From contig NC_045141.1 of the NCBI RefSeq assembly GCF_008831285.2, positions 2,978,001-3,042,000 of the forward strand: a stretch of DNA of 64,000 nucleotides, read 5' to 3'. Under the pieces are notes generated by a model. The model was not told where the DNA came from, did no database searches, and was given only the letters and a program-made list of their open reading frames with translations. The stretch comes from Nymphaea colorata (taxonomy: Eukaryota > Streptophyta > Magnoliopsida > Nymphaeales > Nymphaeaceae). The translations under genes and the position numbers were made by a program. Of this stretch, positions 1 to 13,697 are shown one piece after another. The first letter of the stretch is position 1; every line of letters begins with the position of its first letter.

Positions 1-1424
1 CCTATGCACAAAACCAAGACACTTTCCATGTAGGCTCGTGTACATGTATGCTAACCGGTTGCTAATACAGAATGCAAATAGGTGTTTAGTGTCTTACATG
101 ACAAAAACTTCTATGACTTGGTTGATGTCAGCTAACCAAAATCTAGACACCTAAGTCACCGGACTCTTCTATTTTACTGCTGCAGCGGAGTCTGCATCGA
201 GTCGGATGCGCACCAGACATGGGTGCGGCTCCGACTCACACCTGAGCCCAATTATAATGTCATATTACTAAATTACTAATACAATATATGTTATTTTGAT
301 ATTTTCCTATGCAATACAATTATTCAAGTATGTTATATACATTAATAACTAAATTGTAATAATATGCTTATTCTGTTATATATATAATAAATTAATAATA
401 ATAAAATACCATCGTCACACCGCTGCACCTAAATTTTTTGGAATGAGCCATTCCGGCACCCGCACCGGCACCCCGCACTATGGTGACATAGCTAGACACT
501 CTTGCTTTTTTTTTTTTCTTTTGCTTGAAAAAACATACAACCGACTACCAGAGGTTGCTAAAATATAAATGACATCAAAACTAAGGAATTAAACACCTTC
601 AAACCATAAATCTTAAAAATCAATACTCTAAACTATTACACTACAATGAAAAATACACCAAAATAACAAACATTGAAGCATAATGTGCACTTTCCCTCTC
701 TAGAATAGTTGCATTTAAAAATTAAGTATCTCCACTAATTCACAACTATTTTTCACATAAAATTATTTTTTAATAAAAGGATAACTACTTTTCCAAACAA
801 AGTACACTATAAATTATAGAAAGGTGTAGTAAAAACTAAGACATAACACTAATTTTAGACTATCAATCTCTAGAATACAAAAAAGCGGTAGGGAAGAGTT
901 TGTATATAAAAACAAAGTATATCAATAGTCAACCACTATTTTTATCTAAAATCAATTTTTGAAATAAAAGGTAACTATTTTTTCTACTAGACTATATTAA
1001 ACAAAAAATTGCATCAAAAACTAAAATATAACATTAGAGCCAAACTTTTGCTCCCTAGTACATGAGAATGCGCAGTAAGTAGCAGTCTATACTTTAATTT
1101 TGCTTGAACTTATTACTATGGCTAATTTTTTGCTACTTCAAGCAAAATATAACTATTTAACACATTAATTAAGTAAAATATAATAAGGAACCAAACAAAA
1201 TGCATGCATGCTAAACATAAAAAAGCTGCTGAAAATTAACAACACTATAAACTAATATAGTCCTAACTAATAAACATGGCATAGACACATTTAACACCTA
1301 AAATATACATATTTTAACTAGTTAACTAGAAATATAACAATAATCCCTACTGAGACACACTAAAACACATCAAACTAATACTTGAGAAATAAGCAATTGA
1401 AAGAAACTAAACCACAAGAGATGC
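1..1424. other. AT-rich non-coding DNA
   Basis: No reading frame here looks like a protein. Positions 181-480 contain a short GC-richer patch, and the rest is A/T-rich with homopolymer runs (for example the T run near 508-520). No terminal repeats or target duplications were found apart from the one marking the start of the copia element at 1425. Confidence 0.6.
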
Positions 1425-1429
1425 TGTCC

Positions 1430-1774
1430 TGTTAAGACACCAGATGACAAAGGAAAGAAAGTGAGGCACACCCAAATCAAAGAAGGAAGGCTCAACGGCT
1501 ATATCAGCAAAGGAAATGAACTCAACGTCTACACCAGCAAAGGAAGACATGCCCAAAACAGGGAGGAAGGAACTAACGTCCATAAATCTATAAAAGAAAG
1601 AAACTATGTATTCCAAAATTGTAATCCTAGGACCGTTGAGTCTTGTGCATCTATAAAAACATAATGGAACCTCAACTCAGCAAGCAGACTATGATAGGGA
1701 GAAGAGGATGTAGGTGTATACCAAACCTCTATAAACATCTTTCCAAAAACTCTATGTTCCTTTATGTTCTAATA
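1430..1774 (+). repeat. 5' LTR of copia-1
   Basis: Begins TGTTAAGACACC and ends TTCTAATA; it matches 6325-6669 over its full length. A TATA-like stretch (CTATAAAAG, about 1588-1596) is a plausible promoter for the element. The LTR is immediately followed by the primer-binding site. Confidence 0.94.
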
Positions 1775-1786
1775 TGGTATCAGAGC
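1775..1786 (+). other. Primer-binding site of copia-1
   Basis: TGGTATCAGAGC directly abuts the LTR. This is the usual plant copia site, complementary to the 3' end of initiator methionine tRNA, which primes minus-strand DNA synthesis. Confidence 0.92.
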
Positions 1787-2184
1787 TCTATTTCCATAAA
1801 ATTACTTTCTGCGAGAAATTGGAATCAATTTCTGCAATTTATCGAGTGATCGAGCTATTTCCAAACAAGACAGAACAAAGCACATTTCTGTCGAAAAACC
1901 TGTCACGATTTTGGCCGGCGCTGTTAGCTCCAGCAACGAGAGGTGTCGAGCAAGGGCTCGTTGGAATCGTCTGCTTCTGAGGATCATCTCCACCAATTTT
2001 TAGAATTTTTGGTAGTTGGTGTGAAAGAGCTATGAATTTTTGAACGTCTGCCTGTTTCTAGAAGACGTTCTGTGACTGCAATAGTCGAATCTGTTATGTT
2101 CTCTCTTGCTGCCTTAGCTGTGTGCTTTCTTTTTTTTCTTCTCTGGTTCGTACACCATTGAGAAGCTGCTCCAGCATTGAGATC

Positions 2185-3178
2185 ATGGCATCTCCCAGCT
2201 CATTTGCAACTATCGATTCACCTCAAGATGTTGCTCTGTTGGCTAACCTACTACTTGTTGCACCAGCACCAACCAGTCAGCATCTATTAGCCGTAAAGCT
2301 CACGTCGGATAATTATATGCTATAGGAAAATCAACGATCTCCTCTCCTCGTCTCATACAATCTGAAAGGTTTTGTTGATGGAACCAAGATGTGTCCACCT
2401 AAGACGATCTCTAGAGAAGGTAAGGAAGTCCTCAACCCTGCTTATATTGAATGGTTACGGCTGGATCAATTACTGCTTAGATGGATCATTTCCTCTCTTT
2501 CAAAACCTGTTCATTCTCAAGTTGTGGGATTAAGATTATCGTATGAAGTGTGGAAAATGTTGAAAAACACCTATGCAGCGCATTCTATATCTAAGATGAT
2601 GCAATTGAGAGAACAACTTGCGGTCTTAAAGAAAGGGATAAATAGTATTGATGAACTTATACAGAAGGCCACGATGATTGGCCATCAACTATCCATCGCT
2701 GCAAAACCGGTGGCCGAAGATGATTTAGCCCTGCATATCTTAAGGGCACTCCCATAGGAATACAATGCATTCAAGACATCTATAGCCACCTGATCAGATC
2801 CTTTGTCTCTAACTAATCTCTATAGTTGTTGACACATGAATCTCAGTTGAAAGAAGCAGAGATTGAAACCAACCCAAACATCAACCACTTAAACAAGCAC
2901 AATCCATCTTACAATCAAGCAAAAATTAGTGTCAGAATCAACAACCGTGGTGGAGGAGGAAATTATTACAAGCAAAACAGAAATCGGGTGATCTGTCAGT
3001 ACTATGATAAACCAGGTCATTCAGCCAAGATATGCTTCAAGATAACCAAACTTGGACAAAAACAACACCCTAATCATGCTGCCACCGGTAAGAATATTTC
3101 TCCACCTCATGCTCTATATGCTTCTAATGCAGGAATGAATGATGCGATGTGGTATCCGGATTCTGGAGCGATGTAACA
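2185..3178 (+). pseudogene. copia-1 gag and protease remnant
   Basis: From an ATG at 2185 the frame reads as a copia gag protein (capsid-like, Leu/Lys-rich), but it is broken by TAG at 2323-2325 and TAG at 2755-2757, then shifts frame near 2800. The nucleocapsid zinc knuckle lies at about 2995-3036. Its second cysteine is replaced by tyrosine (CQYYDKPGH instead of CX2CX4H), so the knuckle is damaged. The aspartic protease motif DSGA is at about 3160-3171, followed within two codons by a stop and a frameshift. No functional gag could be made from it. Confidence 0.9.
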
Positions 3179-4687
3179 AATGACCTCAACGGACTATCCA
3201 AGCATGTTCCTCATGAAGGAAAGGAAAGAGTTCGACTAGGAAATGGCACAGGTTTGTGCATTCTTAACCATGGCTCCTCTTACTTTACAAAGAATGATTC
3301 CAGATTCTTACTTAAAGAAATATTACATGTTCCTCATAGTACAAAAAATTTGATTTCAGTTCATAAATTTACTAATGACAATAATGTCATTATGGAATTT
3401 TACCCTCATGTTTGTATTGTGAAGGATCTAGAGACAAGGAGTGAACTCTTTCAAGAACCAAGTCAAAATGGCCTTTACTATTTTAAACTTGATGATGTTG
3501 GATGCAATAAGCTAAACGTGAGAAATAAGGACGTCTTCCTTGGAGAAAGAGTGTTAGTTGATCAATGGCATAATCGTCTAGGACATGCCGCCTATCGTGT
3601 GGTGCAACAAGTCATTAGTCATTTTGGACTGCCTTCTTATGGACAAATTAAAAATCATGTGTGCGTTGATTGTCAACGGGGAAAGTCCCATGCTTTACCT
3701 TTTACTGATTTGATTCATATTATTTCAAATAATCTTGATTTAATTTATTCTGATGTGTGGGGTCCAATACCAGTTCTAAGTTTTGATAGATTCAAATATT
3801 ATGTTCATTTTACACAAAGTTCACTTGGATATACTTCTTAAGTCAAAAATCTGATGTGGTTGGTGCATTCTCTGATTTAAAAAACAAGGTAGAAAACTTT
3901 TTTGAAAGAAAAAATAAATGTTTCCAATCCAATGGGGGAGGACAGTTCACCGCTCTCAAACCAGTTCTTGATGCTGCAGGGATATCTCATCGCGTCTCAT
4001 GCCCGCATACACATGAGCAAAACGGAGCTGCTGAACGCAAAAACAGACATATAGTAGGAACTGGTTTGTCTTTTACGTCATGCTTATATACCTTAAAAAT
4101 TTTGGTCTTGTGCATTTGCCACTGCTGTATATTTGATTAATAGGTCACCATCACATATTACCGAAAATAAAAGCCCATTCGAAAATCTCTATGGCTTTCA
4201 ACCGGATTTCAAATTTCTTAAAATTATTGGCTGCGCATGTTTTCCCAATCTTCAAGCCTACTGTCAAAACAAACTGGATTTCAAGTCCGACGAACATGTT
4301 TTTGTAGGATATAGCAATAAGCACAAGGGATACCTATGCTTGAACAAAAACATGAACAAAATTATTCTCTCTCAAAATGTGATTTTTGACGAAAATAAAT
4401 TTCCGTTCAAACATGATTCCAATGGACCAAATTTAAAAACATTTTCCTCTTCTCAAGTTCCTAACCCTATTCTCATTCCCATAACTTCATCCTATATTCC
4501 TCCTTCACCGAATATTATAGCTCCTCCAAACTCCAGTCACACCCTTGATGAAAGGAGTGATCAGCCTTCTTCATATGCCATCCCAGCCAACTCATCTCAT
4601 GATACACCTCTACTGTCACCCATTCTTGAACCTTCTAATCCACCTATACCACCAATACTATTCCCCCTGCCCGCACTCGCTCTATGA
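3149..4687 (+). pseudogene. copia-1 integrase remnant
   Basis: Contains the gag-pre-integrase zinc segment (WHNRLGH ... CVDCQRGKSH, about 3565-3690) and the first catalytic aspartate context (YSDVWGP, about 3747-3767). A stop at 3839-3841 and a frame change separate this from the second half (3856-4140), where the second catalytic aspartate is lost (QSNGGGQF in place of the usual SDGGGEF) and the glutamate context NGAAERK is retained. The C-terminal part (4133-4687) includes the typical VGYSNKHKGY segment. D,D35E catalysis would fail. Confidence 0.9.
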
Positions 4688-6319
4688 TTACTCGTTCTAT
4701 GAACGGGATAAGAGTATCCAAAGCTCTCACATCTACAGTCCATCCTATACCCTCTATTTTTCCCACTCAACATCTAGATATTGTTGAACCAAAGTCCTAC
4801 ACCAAAGCCAAATCTAACCCCCACTGGGTTCAAGCAATGACCAATGAATATCAAGCCTTTATTGAAAATCATACTTGGACTCTTGTCCCTCGACCAGCCA
4901 ATCAAAACATTGTAGGTTGTAAATGGATATTCAAAATCAAAAGAAAAGCAGATGGATCTCTAGAGCGCTACAAGGCTCCTCTTGTTGTCAAGGGCTACAC
5001 TCAAAAAGAGGGAGTAGATTATTGTGTCACCTTTAGTCCTGCAGTAAAACCAACCACCATTAGAACAATTCTAACTCTTGCGGTGACTTATAAGTGGGAT
5101 GTGCATCAACTTAACGTTCACAATGCCTTTCTCAATGGTAAGCTACATGAAACCTTTTTTATGGATCAACCACCCGGCTTCGAGGAGCAGCCTAATCTTG
5201 TATGCAAGCTTCACAAGGCGATCTATGGTCTCAAACAAGCTCCTCAAGCTTGGTATCAAAAACTTAGCAAAGCCTTGGTAAGTTATGGTTTTACTATATC
5301 CAAAACTGGCACCTCCCCTTTTATTTATCAACAGGGGTCCTTTGTGATTTATGTATTCGTGTATGTCGATTACATACTAGTCACTGGAAATTCACCACAC
5401 CACATGGACAAATTGATCAAAAACCTTAGCCAAGCCTTTGCTCTCAAAGACCTTGGACTGCTCAATTATTTTCTTGACATTCATGTATGTCCCGTTGCTG
5501 CTGGCCTGCTCTTATCGCAACAACGGTACTGCCTATACCTTCTCAAGCGAACCAACATGACCGAAGCCAAACCTACACCATCGCCTATGTCCACCTCAAA
5601 GGCTCTCTCCCAAGGCACTGACGTCGAATATCACAACCCTACCGAATACCGACAGGTGGTTGGTGCTCTTCAATATCTAACACTGACACGACCCGGCTTA
5701 GCCTTTTCAGTAAACAAAGTCTGTCAGTTCATGCATCAACCCACTTAAGAACATTGGTCGGCGGTTAAAAGGATACTGCACTACGTCAAAGGCACCATTC
5801 ACTTTGGTCTTCTCATATGGCCATCACACAGTCTACATCTAACAACATACTCTGACGCAGATTGGGCTGGGTGCCTCGATGATCACAAATCCACAGGAGG
5901 ATATGTTGTATTCTTAGGGCCAAACATCATCCCATGGAGCTCCAAAAAAGCAACCCACAGTCACTCGCTCCAGTTCTGAAGTGGAATACAGGGCTGTTGC
6001 AAATGCCACTGCATAACTCATCTGGGTACAATATCTTCTACAAGAACTACACATTACCGTACCATCTACACCAATTCTCTGGTGCAATAATATCAGTGCA
6101 ACCTATATGGCGGCTCACATAGTTTTTCATAGTCGTAGCAAACACATTGAACTTGATGTGCACTTTGTTTGCGACCGCATTGCCAAAAATCAATTGCTAG
6201 TCAAACATATTTCATCCTCCCATCAACTAGCCCATATTCTCACTAAACCGTTGCCCATCACTCCTCTCCATTCCCTTCGTTCCAAACTCAATGTCATTCC
6301 TGGACCGTTGAGTTTGCAG
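4684..6319 (+). pseudogene. copia-1 reverse transcriptase and RNase H remnant
   Basis: The RT region reads openly from 4684 to 5748, with recognisable blocks (CKWIFKIKRKADGS, QLNVHNAFLNG, YGLKQAPQAWYQ). The catalytic YVDD is changed to YVDY (5362-5373), removing the second metal-binding aspartate. RNase H follows after a TAA (5746-5748), with the YSDADWAGC block, and continues in another frame to HILTKPLP near 6230-6255. Copies of this type are dead and can only move by using proteins from relatives. Confidence 0.92.
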
Positions 6320-6669
6320 GGGGGTGTTAAGACACCAAATGACAAAGGAAAGAAAGTGAGGCATGCCCAAATCAAAGAAAGAAGGCTCAACGGCTATATC
6401 AGCAAAGGAAATGAACTCAACGTCTACACTAGCAAAGGAAGACATGCCCAAAATAGGGAGGAATGAATTAACGTCTATAAATCTATAAAAGAAAGAAACT
6501 ATGTATTCCAGAATTGTAATCCTAGGACCGTTGAGTCTTGTACATCTATAAAAACATAATAGAACCTCAACTCAGCAAGCAAGCTGTGATTGGGAGAAGA
6601 GGATGTAGGTGTATACCAGACCTCTATAAACATCTTTCCAAAAACTCTCTGTTTTTCTATGTTCTAATA
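6316..6669 (+). repeat. Polypurine tract and 3' LTR of copia-1
   Basis: The purine tract GCAGGGGGG (6316-6324) primes plus-strand synthesis and abuts the LTR starting at 6325. The LTR ends at 6669 and is followed by the target duplication TGTCC. About 21 differences from the left copy, mostly transitions. Confidence 0.93.
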
Positions 6670-6674
6670 TGTCC

Positions 6675-9640
6675 ATGGCCAACAAGCTCCACCAGCTAAG
6701 ACCCAGAAAACCCCAAAAATTTTCAACATGAACACTACTAAATTAGCAAGCTACACACGAGAACTACATAACCTAGATTAAGTCACATTAAAACTCAATT
6801 GATTGATGCTGAAAGTGCATTTAACTAGAAGAAAATGAGCATTAGAATGCTCTTATAGTCATAAAGGACACAAAAACAACACTAAAAGTGCTGGGAAGCA
6901 CAAAATGGAGTAGCTATGCTATGAGAATCAACCAATATGCCTAAGAAACTGCTTAATCCTACTGCACTAGATGAAAATGCCTAAGATTAACACTTGAATT
7001 CATAGGAAATAATGAAGAATGGCTGCCAAACAAAGCTAGCAAACTACCGGGCAGTTACTGAGCAGCCGATAGAGCTTCTACACACCTCCACTAAAACTAG
7101 ATCCTAGCTAATGACTGCCTACTAATTGATTGAATCACATCACACATACATGATTTCAACAACCCTACACATAGATTTATATAAAAATGCCCAAAACAGA
7201 GATATACTTGATAGAATTTCAAAAATCCTAGATTCAACTCATGAAAAATTTGAATAACACACCTCAAACTACTTGCAATGCAAAAAAAAAAAAAAGAGAA
7301 AACCTACCTAAAAGGTAAATCAATTGAATCCCAGATTGAAAACTTCTTACAATCTCTATAATCTTCAATTTGGTTTCCATTCTTCTTCCGCCGATCTGGG
7401 CCAAAAAGTTTTAGAGGGAGGAGGCGTTGATGGAAGATGGGTCACAATGTGAAGCTCCACCAAAGGGGCGTCACCTAGAAGCCGGGTGGAGCTTCTTCCT
7501 CCTAATGCTTCACTAAGATAGACCACAAGAGGACAGAATATGTGTCCCTCACATAAAATATGAGCCATGATTTGCACCCTAGCTCCTATGTTTTTTTATT
7601 TTTGTTTAAAACACGTGTCTATCAACTTGTTTTTTCATAAAAACACTCCTATTTCTTTTTTTGCTACTTGATTCATTTAGTTTTCACATAAACCTTATAA
7701 ATTTAAATAAATGTGAAATAGGATTCAAGGGCCTAAATTCAACCAAAAATATGGGTTTAGGATACAAAAAAATTGATTTTACCCTCAGACAAATTTCATT
7801 GTCTTACAAATAGTTTCTTCGTTGTTGCTTCGATTTCAATAAAATTCAAACTGCGACTCCTTAAGCCATAAGCAAACGCAAACATGAAGATTTAAAAATT
7901 AAATCACAATAAAATTATATTAAAATAATATTAAAAATTAATACATTTCATGCATTATTAAAATCCCCCATGCTTAGATGTTGTGAGTCCTCAAGCAACA
8001 CTAACACTAACGTCTTATTCTAATCCTAATTCTAGTTGTATTCCACTTTGAAATGTGATTGCATTTAGCATATGCAACAAGCCTTTTGACTGTCTAAGTT
8101 TCAACCTAGCGGATGAGTTTAGTCTCCTGAGGGTTTCTAGTGATGATACCCACAAACATTATGGCTGGTATATAAGTATATGTTTAGAACAGATTATTAG
8201 GGGTTCAAGATACATATCTAATTTCTAATTCATGCAATCACATTTGTTAGAGTGAATCAAGTAAAATTCATGCCGCCACAATAAAAATAACTATTTGAAT
8301 TTTTTTCTTAAATTTGTAACAACTTTCATGCATCCTTCTTTGAAATTCATGTGTGGTTAGGTCATCCTTTTTCAATTAGTGCTCATATAACAATGTGTGG
8401 CATGCTCACTTTTCGTTATTTTTCAATGAATTCATTTTAGTGCATGATAGAAATGAGCCTCCCTTCATCCTAGCAAAGTACTCGTCAATTTGAAGCATAG
8501 GCTAGAGCTATTATGAGGTTCCATCGCTTTGGTAGCCATGTGTAGCTCTATCACATCATGTTTATGAGCTTTCTCTTGAGGGTTTTTTTTCTTTTTTAAT
8601 TTCTGCTCTCCTTGTTCTTTTTTATAGGTCGTAAACAGTATTGATAGAAAACCATATCCTTTTTCTTATATTTTAAGGGCAGTAGATAGATCAACTAAAG
8701 CTCACTCTTCTACTCAAGGAAATTGACAACAGAACCTACACTCACCCTAAACTGATTCTACCACTTATATATTAATTATTTATTAATTAATTTCAGCTAT
8801 TAGACAAAGTTATATACATGTTCCAATCCAAATTCAAATCATCAAATACACTTAGTTCATCAAAATATACACAAAAGCATTACTCCTCTAAGATTGGATT
8901 GGTTTCGATGAATTTTCCAAATGGGGCTTAAGAATTTGTTAAAATGCTCTAATTCATATAGTTACAATCCATAAGAAGTTAAAAATGAACCTTTCTTTAT
9001 GTCTAATTCAGTCAATTTTTACAAAAATAGGCACCAGACAACGTTTTTGAGGTATTTATCCCTTCCCCTTACACTTAAACATTGCTCCCTCAGTAGTGCC
9101 CCATTCTTAAACCAAACTACATGGATGCATGCTGCACTGCTAAAAAAGAAAGTAGTGAAATCAAAGAAAGATACAACCTGATAGCACATTCATGAGGCAG
9201 TTACCATTAACACAAACAGTCCTTATGATGTGAACATGCTCCCAAATTTTGCTACTTTGATGATCTCCTTGAGTGGTTTTGTATACCTATGACTCGTTCA
9301 TAACAAACATTGATTAAGCATACTTGTCTTATTTATATACATCTTCACAAAGTTTGTATACATAAAGGTGAAAAAGAAAGTCCTAAGTACATAATATACA
9401 AGAGAGAGGATACAAGGATGCTTCTAATCCTATGGGTCATGAATATCCATCTCCTCCACATCTGTCTTTTAAATTCCCAATGTAGACTTTCAATCTCTGA
9501 TCATTCATGGTAAATCGCTTACACAATGTTGATCGTGCGAAATTCAGAATCTTGCATCCCATGACTGTTGATATGGGATGAACAGGAAATGATCAAAATA
9601 TTAATTCACCTCTGTATTCTCATTGTGGGAATCTACGAGT
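6675..9640. other. Non-coding DNA, no gene recognised
   Basis: AT-rich sequence with a short GC-richer stretch at 7360-7580. Short reading frames occur but none shows a protein-like pattern. The region near 7960-9240 has the look of old retrotransposon spacer, but no termini or domains can be identified. Confidence 0.5.
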
Positions 9641-12600
9641 GATAGGACTCGACTTGTCGGTATGAAATCTGACCGTTCATGCCACCTTTAACAGGGTAAT
9701 CAAATCAAGAACGAGTTTAAGTATTTAATGTCCCAAAATATGATTGTTGACAAAACCAAATGCAAAATGGAGCCCTGAATTTGAAAATGAATAGTTTTTT
9801 TGAAACCTAAGTGGATCATTATACATTGGAGAGCATGAATTAGAAATCCTGATTTAAGTAACATGGTTCATGATCCATTTCATCACAGACCCATGCAAGA
9901 ATTAGTTCCTAGATCTAATATGAATGCATGCAAAACTATATTCAATACATAATCGAGATCTAATTTCTAAGTTTGGGACATGGACTTAGGAATATGTTGA
10001 TTCAAAATTCAAATCTGGATATTGACTGAAAATGATCCAAACATTAAGTATTTGATCCATATACATGGTTTAGATTTAGGGTCATTCTAATAGAGCTTTA
10101 GGTTCAAATCCTAATTGAGGGTTGATCCAATTCAGAAATGATTTTTGATTCAAAGTTCACAATCCAGGTCCAAAATGAAATGTGATGAGCCAAGTTCAGG
10201 GTTTTGATTCTAAAGCTAGGAGAAGGGGTTTAAGGTCTTGATCCAAATTATATGAGATCCAAATGTAAAAATTGATATGAAATGCAAATCTAGGAACTAA
10301 TTCTTATAAAATTTGAGTCCATAATCTAATTCCTTTGATCCAAGTTGTACTCAAATCCAATCTTCTACTTGATCTCAAATTCAATATTTAGATCCAATTC
10401 ATTCAATCAGGATGCAATTCATCTAAGATCCACATGTCTAGCCTTATTAGGGTTTAGGTTCAACTGGCTAGGGTTTAACATTGAGCTTAACTAAGTTTTA
10501 GGTTTAACTTGGCTTAGGTTTAACTTAACCTAACTAGGGTATAGATCCAACCAGACTAGGGTTTAAACTTAGGTACATAATTGTAGACTCAATATAAAGT
10601 CTTGGCTAAGATATTAAAAAAGAAATAAGGTTTTAGGTGGGTTTAATACTAAAGGTTAGATCTCAATTATGAATGAATCTATGTGTTATGAAAAACATAT
10701 TTGAAGTAGGTTGGTTTGAAAATGTGAATTTGAAAACTATGATTCTGAAATCTGTATTTTCATATAATCAACTCAGGTCAAGTATACACATGGGATATTG
10801 TCGCACGTGTACAGTTGACGATCTTAACTTGATTAATATGAAATCTAAATCTATGAGTATTTTTTGAAAGTAATTAATGCATTATGAAAACATGCTACAT
10901 GAATGCACATAGTTAAGCACTATATTGATGAAAAACAAAACATATAATAGAATGGTATGATATTTCAAAATAATATGGAATTTAGATTGAAATTAAGGCT
11001 TTCACTTGATAAATCAAGCTTAATGAGAAAGGTATATTTCCACAAACTCATTCAAAACCTAAAGTCATATACCAAAGTCCAAATGCAGTATTTGAAAATA
11101 ATATGATAATTCATTAATACAATTAATCAAACATACATAGTTTAAATCCCTAAAATGATGACTCACATGATTAACCACATCAATTTGGGAGTTTGTGATG
11201 AAGAAAGTAAAAATATTTAAGTTAAAAATCAAAATCAGATGGAAAAAAATATTTAAGCAAAAAATCAAAATGTGATTGAAAACCCCTAAGTATGTGAAAA
11301 ACTGAAATTTGGCGAAGTCCTAGAAAATTGTGACTTATTTTCTACAACAGATTTGATTGGTCTCAAAAGATAGGCAAATGACATCCAATCTTGACAAAAA
11401 TTTGGGTGAAGGATCTCCAAATATTAGATAATCAGTTCCAAGTGATAAATAAAAAAATTATTCTTTAAAAAAGATATTAAGCAAGAAATTTAATGGAGAA
11501 AATAGTTTTTTTGTAAAAAACAAAGCGGAAAACAGTTTTACTGCTATGACTTTTACATGACTCACAACATATCACAACTGCTTGGATTGACTTAAAATTT
11601 GGATTGTAGATTCTTTGCATAACATATAATCATTACAGATTTGAAAAGTAATAAGTAATGAAAAAGTTATCTCAAGTTGAAATAATAGTTTGTAGAAAGA
11701 CTAAAAAAATTGACTAAGTACTAGAAAATCGTAAAATAGTTTAGCGACCCATGTTGGATGAGTGTAAAAGTTAATGTAATGATGTCCAATGATCATGAAA
11801 CTTGGTATACTAACTCTCTTTTTATCAAGCTTCCAACTATATTTGAAATTTCCCAAAAAGCTTTTAAGGACAAAAGGTATGGACTTAAAAACATGAGATT
11901 AAAACAGTTCTTTGTACAAAAACAAAAAACTGAAAAGCAAAAAATACCTCAAATCACAAACTTTGCAAATATAAAAAAAGATGTCAATTCTACATAAATG
12001 AACGTGAAATTTTATCTAAGACTCTCCATACATAGGGGAATCTACAAAACTCAAAAGCATGAGAAAAGATCTACAGATGAAAGGATTTTGCATATAAAAA
12101 GTTGACGCAAAAACTCAAAAAGCAAGAATTTTGCAGAAAAGACTAAGTTATTATAACAATTTCTACACAAATTTCAAAGAGATGTAAAGTAGGTAAGAAG
12201 ACTCATCTGGATCTAAAATTTGATCTGTACGTTTTTTTAACGTATCAGAGAACCTACATCAACTTATAGATCGGAAAAAGAACTTCAAACATTAAAATGA
12301 GAAAGTGAAAATGTTACTAAAAATCAGCTTTTTTGCAATGAACTATTCAGGTGCTCGACTTTATGACCCTATTTAAGGAGGGTAAAAAGACTTGGTTTTG
12401 GCTGAAACTTTGAAGGTAGACTCATGACATGACAGACAAACCAATAAAAAGAATAATAACATAGAAAATAGTGTGTGCAAAGTCAAGCAGAGATTTTGTT
12501 TTCTATAGAGTTCAACAAAAAGTTATCGAAAACATATCTAACCAAAATGTTGAATAAGGGGACAAATCAGCCTGAGATTACAAAAGATTTTAGGTAAAGA

Positions 12601-13069
12601 AACTAGATACTATGACAAACTCCTGGCTTTTATAGACACAATTTAAACCACTGGGTTAAGAGAACTAGGTTGGGTTAATCCAAGAATATTCGAGACTTAG
12701 TTCTATCAGAAATCTGAGACAAGAAAGCCAGTTTAGAAAATAGATGTAACAGATGAGTCAAATCCTAGTGAAAGCTATGAAAATTGGTAGGAACAAACTA
12801 GGCAGACACACACAAAACCAGTTTTTTTTATGGATTGCAAAAAGGATTTATGGTTTGAGATATATACTCATTTGAACTTGGGCAAAAATCAAGCTTATGA
12901 CAGCAAGTCCAATTTTCATTTAACCTGAAACTTAACATATCTTAAATTATGTTTTAATTCCCCAAATATGCAAAATTAATCACATGAATCAATCTAATAA
13001 TCATATTACAATTTCAAATAAAGCAAGCAAAACGAAACATAACAACTAAATACGAATCAAATGAAACAA
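9641..13069. other. Repeat-derived non-coding DNA rich in GATCCAA-type motifs
   Basis: 9649-9712 shares a motif of about 60 bp with 18632-18705 and 33489-33572 (core CACCTTTAC...GGTAATCA). 9960-10470 is packed with short GATCCAAAT/GATTTGGAT-like words also seen at 18870-19330 and 22880-23120. 10440-10570 has several irregularly spaced copies of AGGGTTTA. 11290-12900 repeats a loose theme of short A-rich phrases. No coding domain is visible. Probably old gypsy-type LTR or spacer DNA. Confidence 0.45.
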
Positions 13070-13213
13070 GACAAGCAAATCAAATATATGTGCATGATGA
13101 CAAGGAACTACATGCATGTGCATGTGCATTGTGATCTACATAAAAGGAAAAAGCTAATGAAGAACATAAAGATGTCGAAGAGAAGTAAGATGCTCATGTG
13201 AAACCCATGGAAG

Positions 13214-13244
<31 letters not shown>

Positions 13245-13599
13245 ACGTGCCATTTCCTTCTTTTTTCCTTGCTGGTCCAAGTCTAAATCCCTTGAAATAC
13301 TCTTAGAAAACGTTGAAAAATGTGCCCAAAGAGGGGAATCTAAGTTATCAAAAATAAGGAAAAGAAACTTAGTAAAATGAGAGGGGATAATTCACCTTGG
13401 AAAATTTGTCAAAAGAGGGGAATGAAGGGTTGGACGCACCACCCCTATTTATAATAACTTTAGCTAGATTTTAGTGACAAGACAAGCAAATCAAATATAT
13501 GTGCATGATGACAATGAACTACATGCATTGTGATCTACATAAAAGGAAAAAGCTAATGAAGAACATAAAGATGTCGAAGAGAAGTATGAACCCATGGAA

Positions 13600-13697
<98 letters not shown>

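Larger units (their letters stand above)
1430..6669 (+). mobile_element. Ty1/copia LTR retrotransposon, decayed (copia-1)
   Basis: A complete but dead copia element of 5,240 bp. Two 345-bp LTRs (1430-1774, 6325-6669) flank an internal region carrying gag, protease, integrase, RT and RNase H remnants in copia order. The 5-bp target duplication TGTCC is present at 1425-1429 and 6670-6674, which fixes both ends. A primer-binding site follows the left LTR directly, and a polypurine tract precedes the right LTR. The LTRs differ at about 21 of 345 positions by eye, so the insertion is not recent. The LTRs end in TG...TA rather than the usual TG...CA. The coding region has many stops and frameshifts. 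Confidence 0.95.

Noticed and set aside
10440-10570. AGGGTTTA words suggesting interstitial telomere repeats
   Set aside because: Copies are irregularly spaced and not in tandem; more likely part of the local repeat's word usage.
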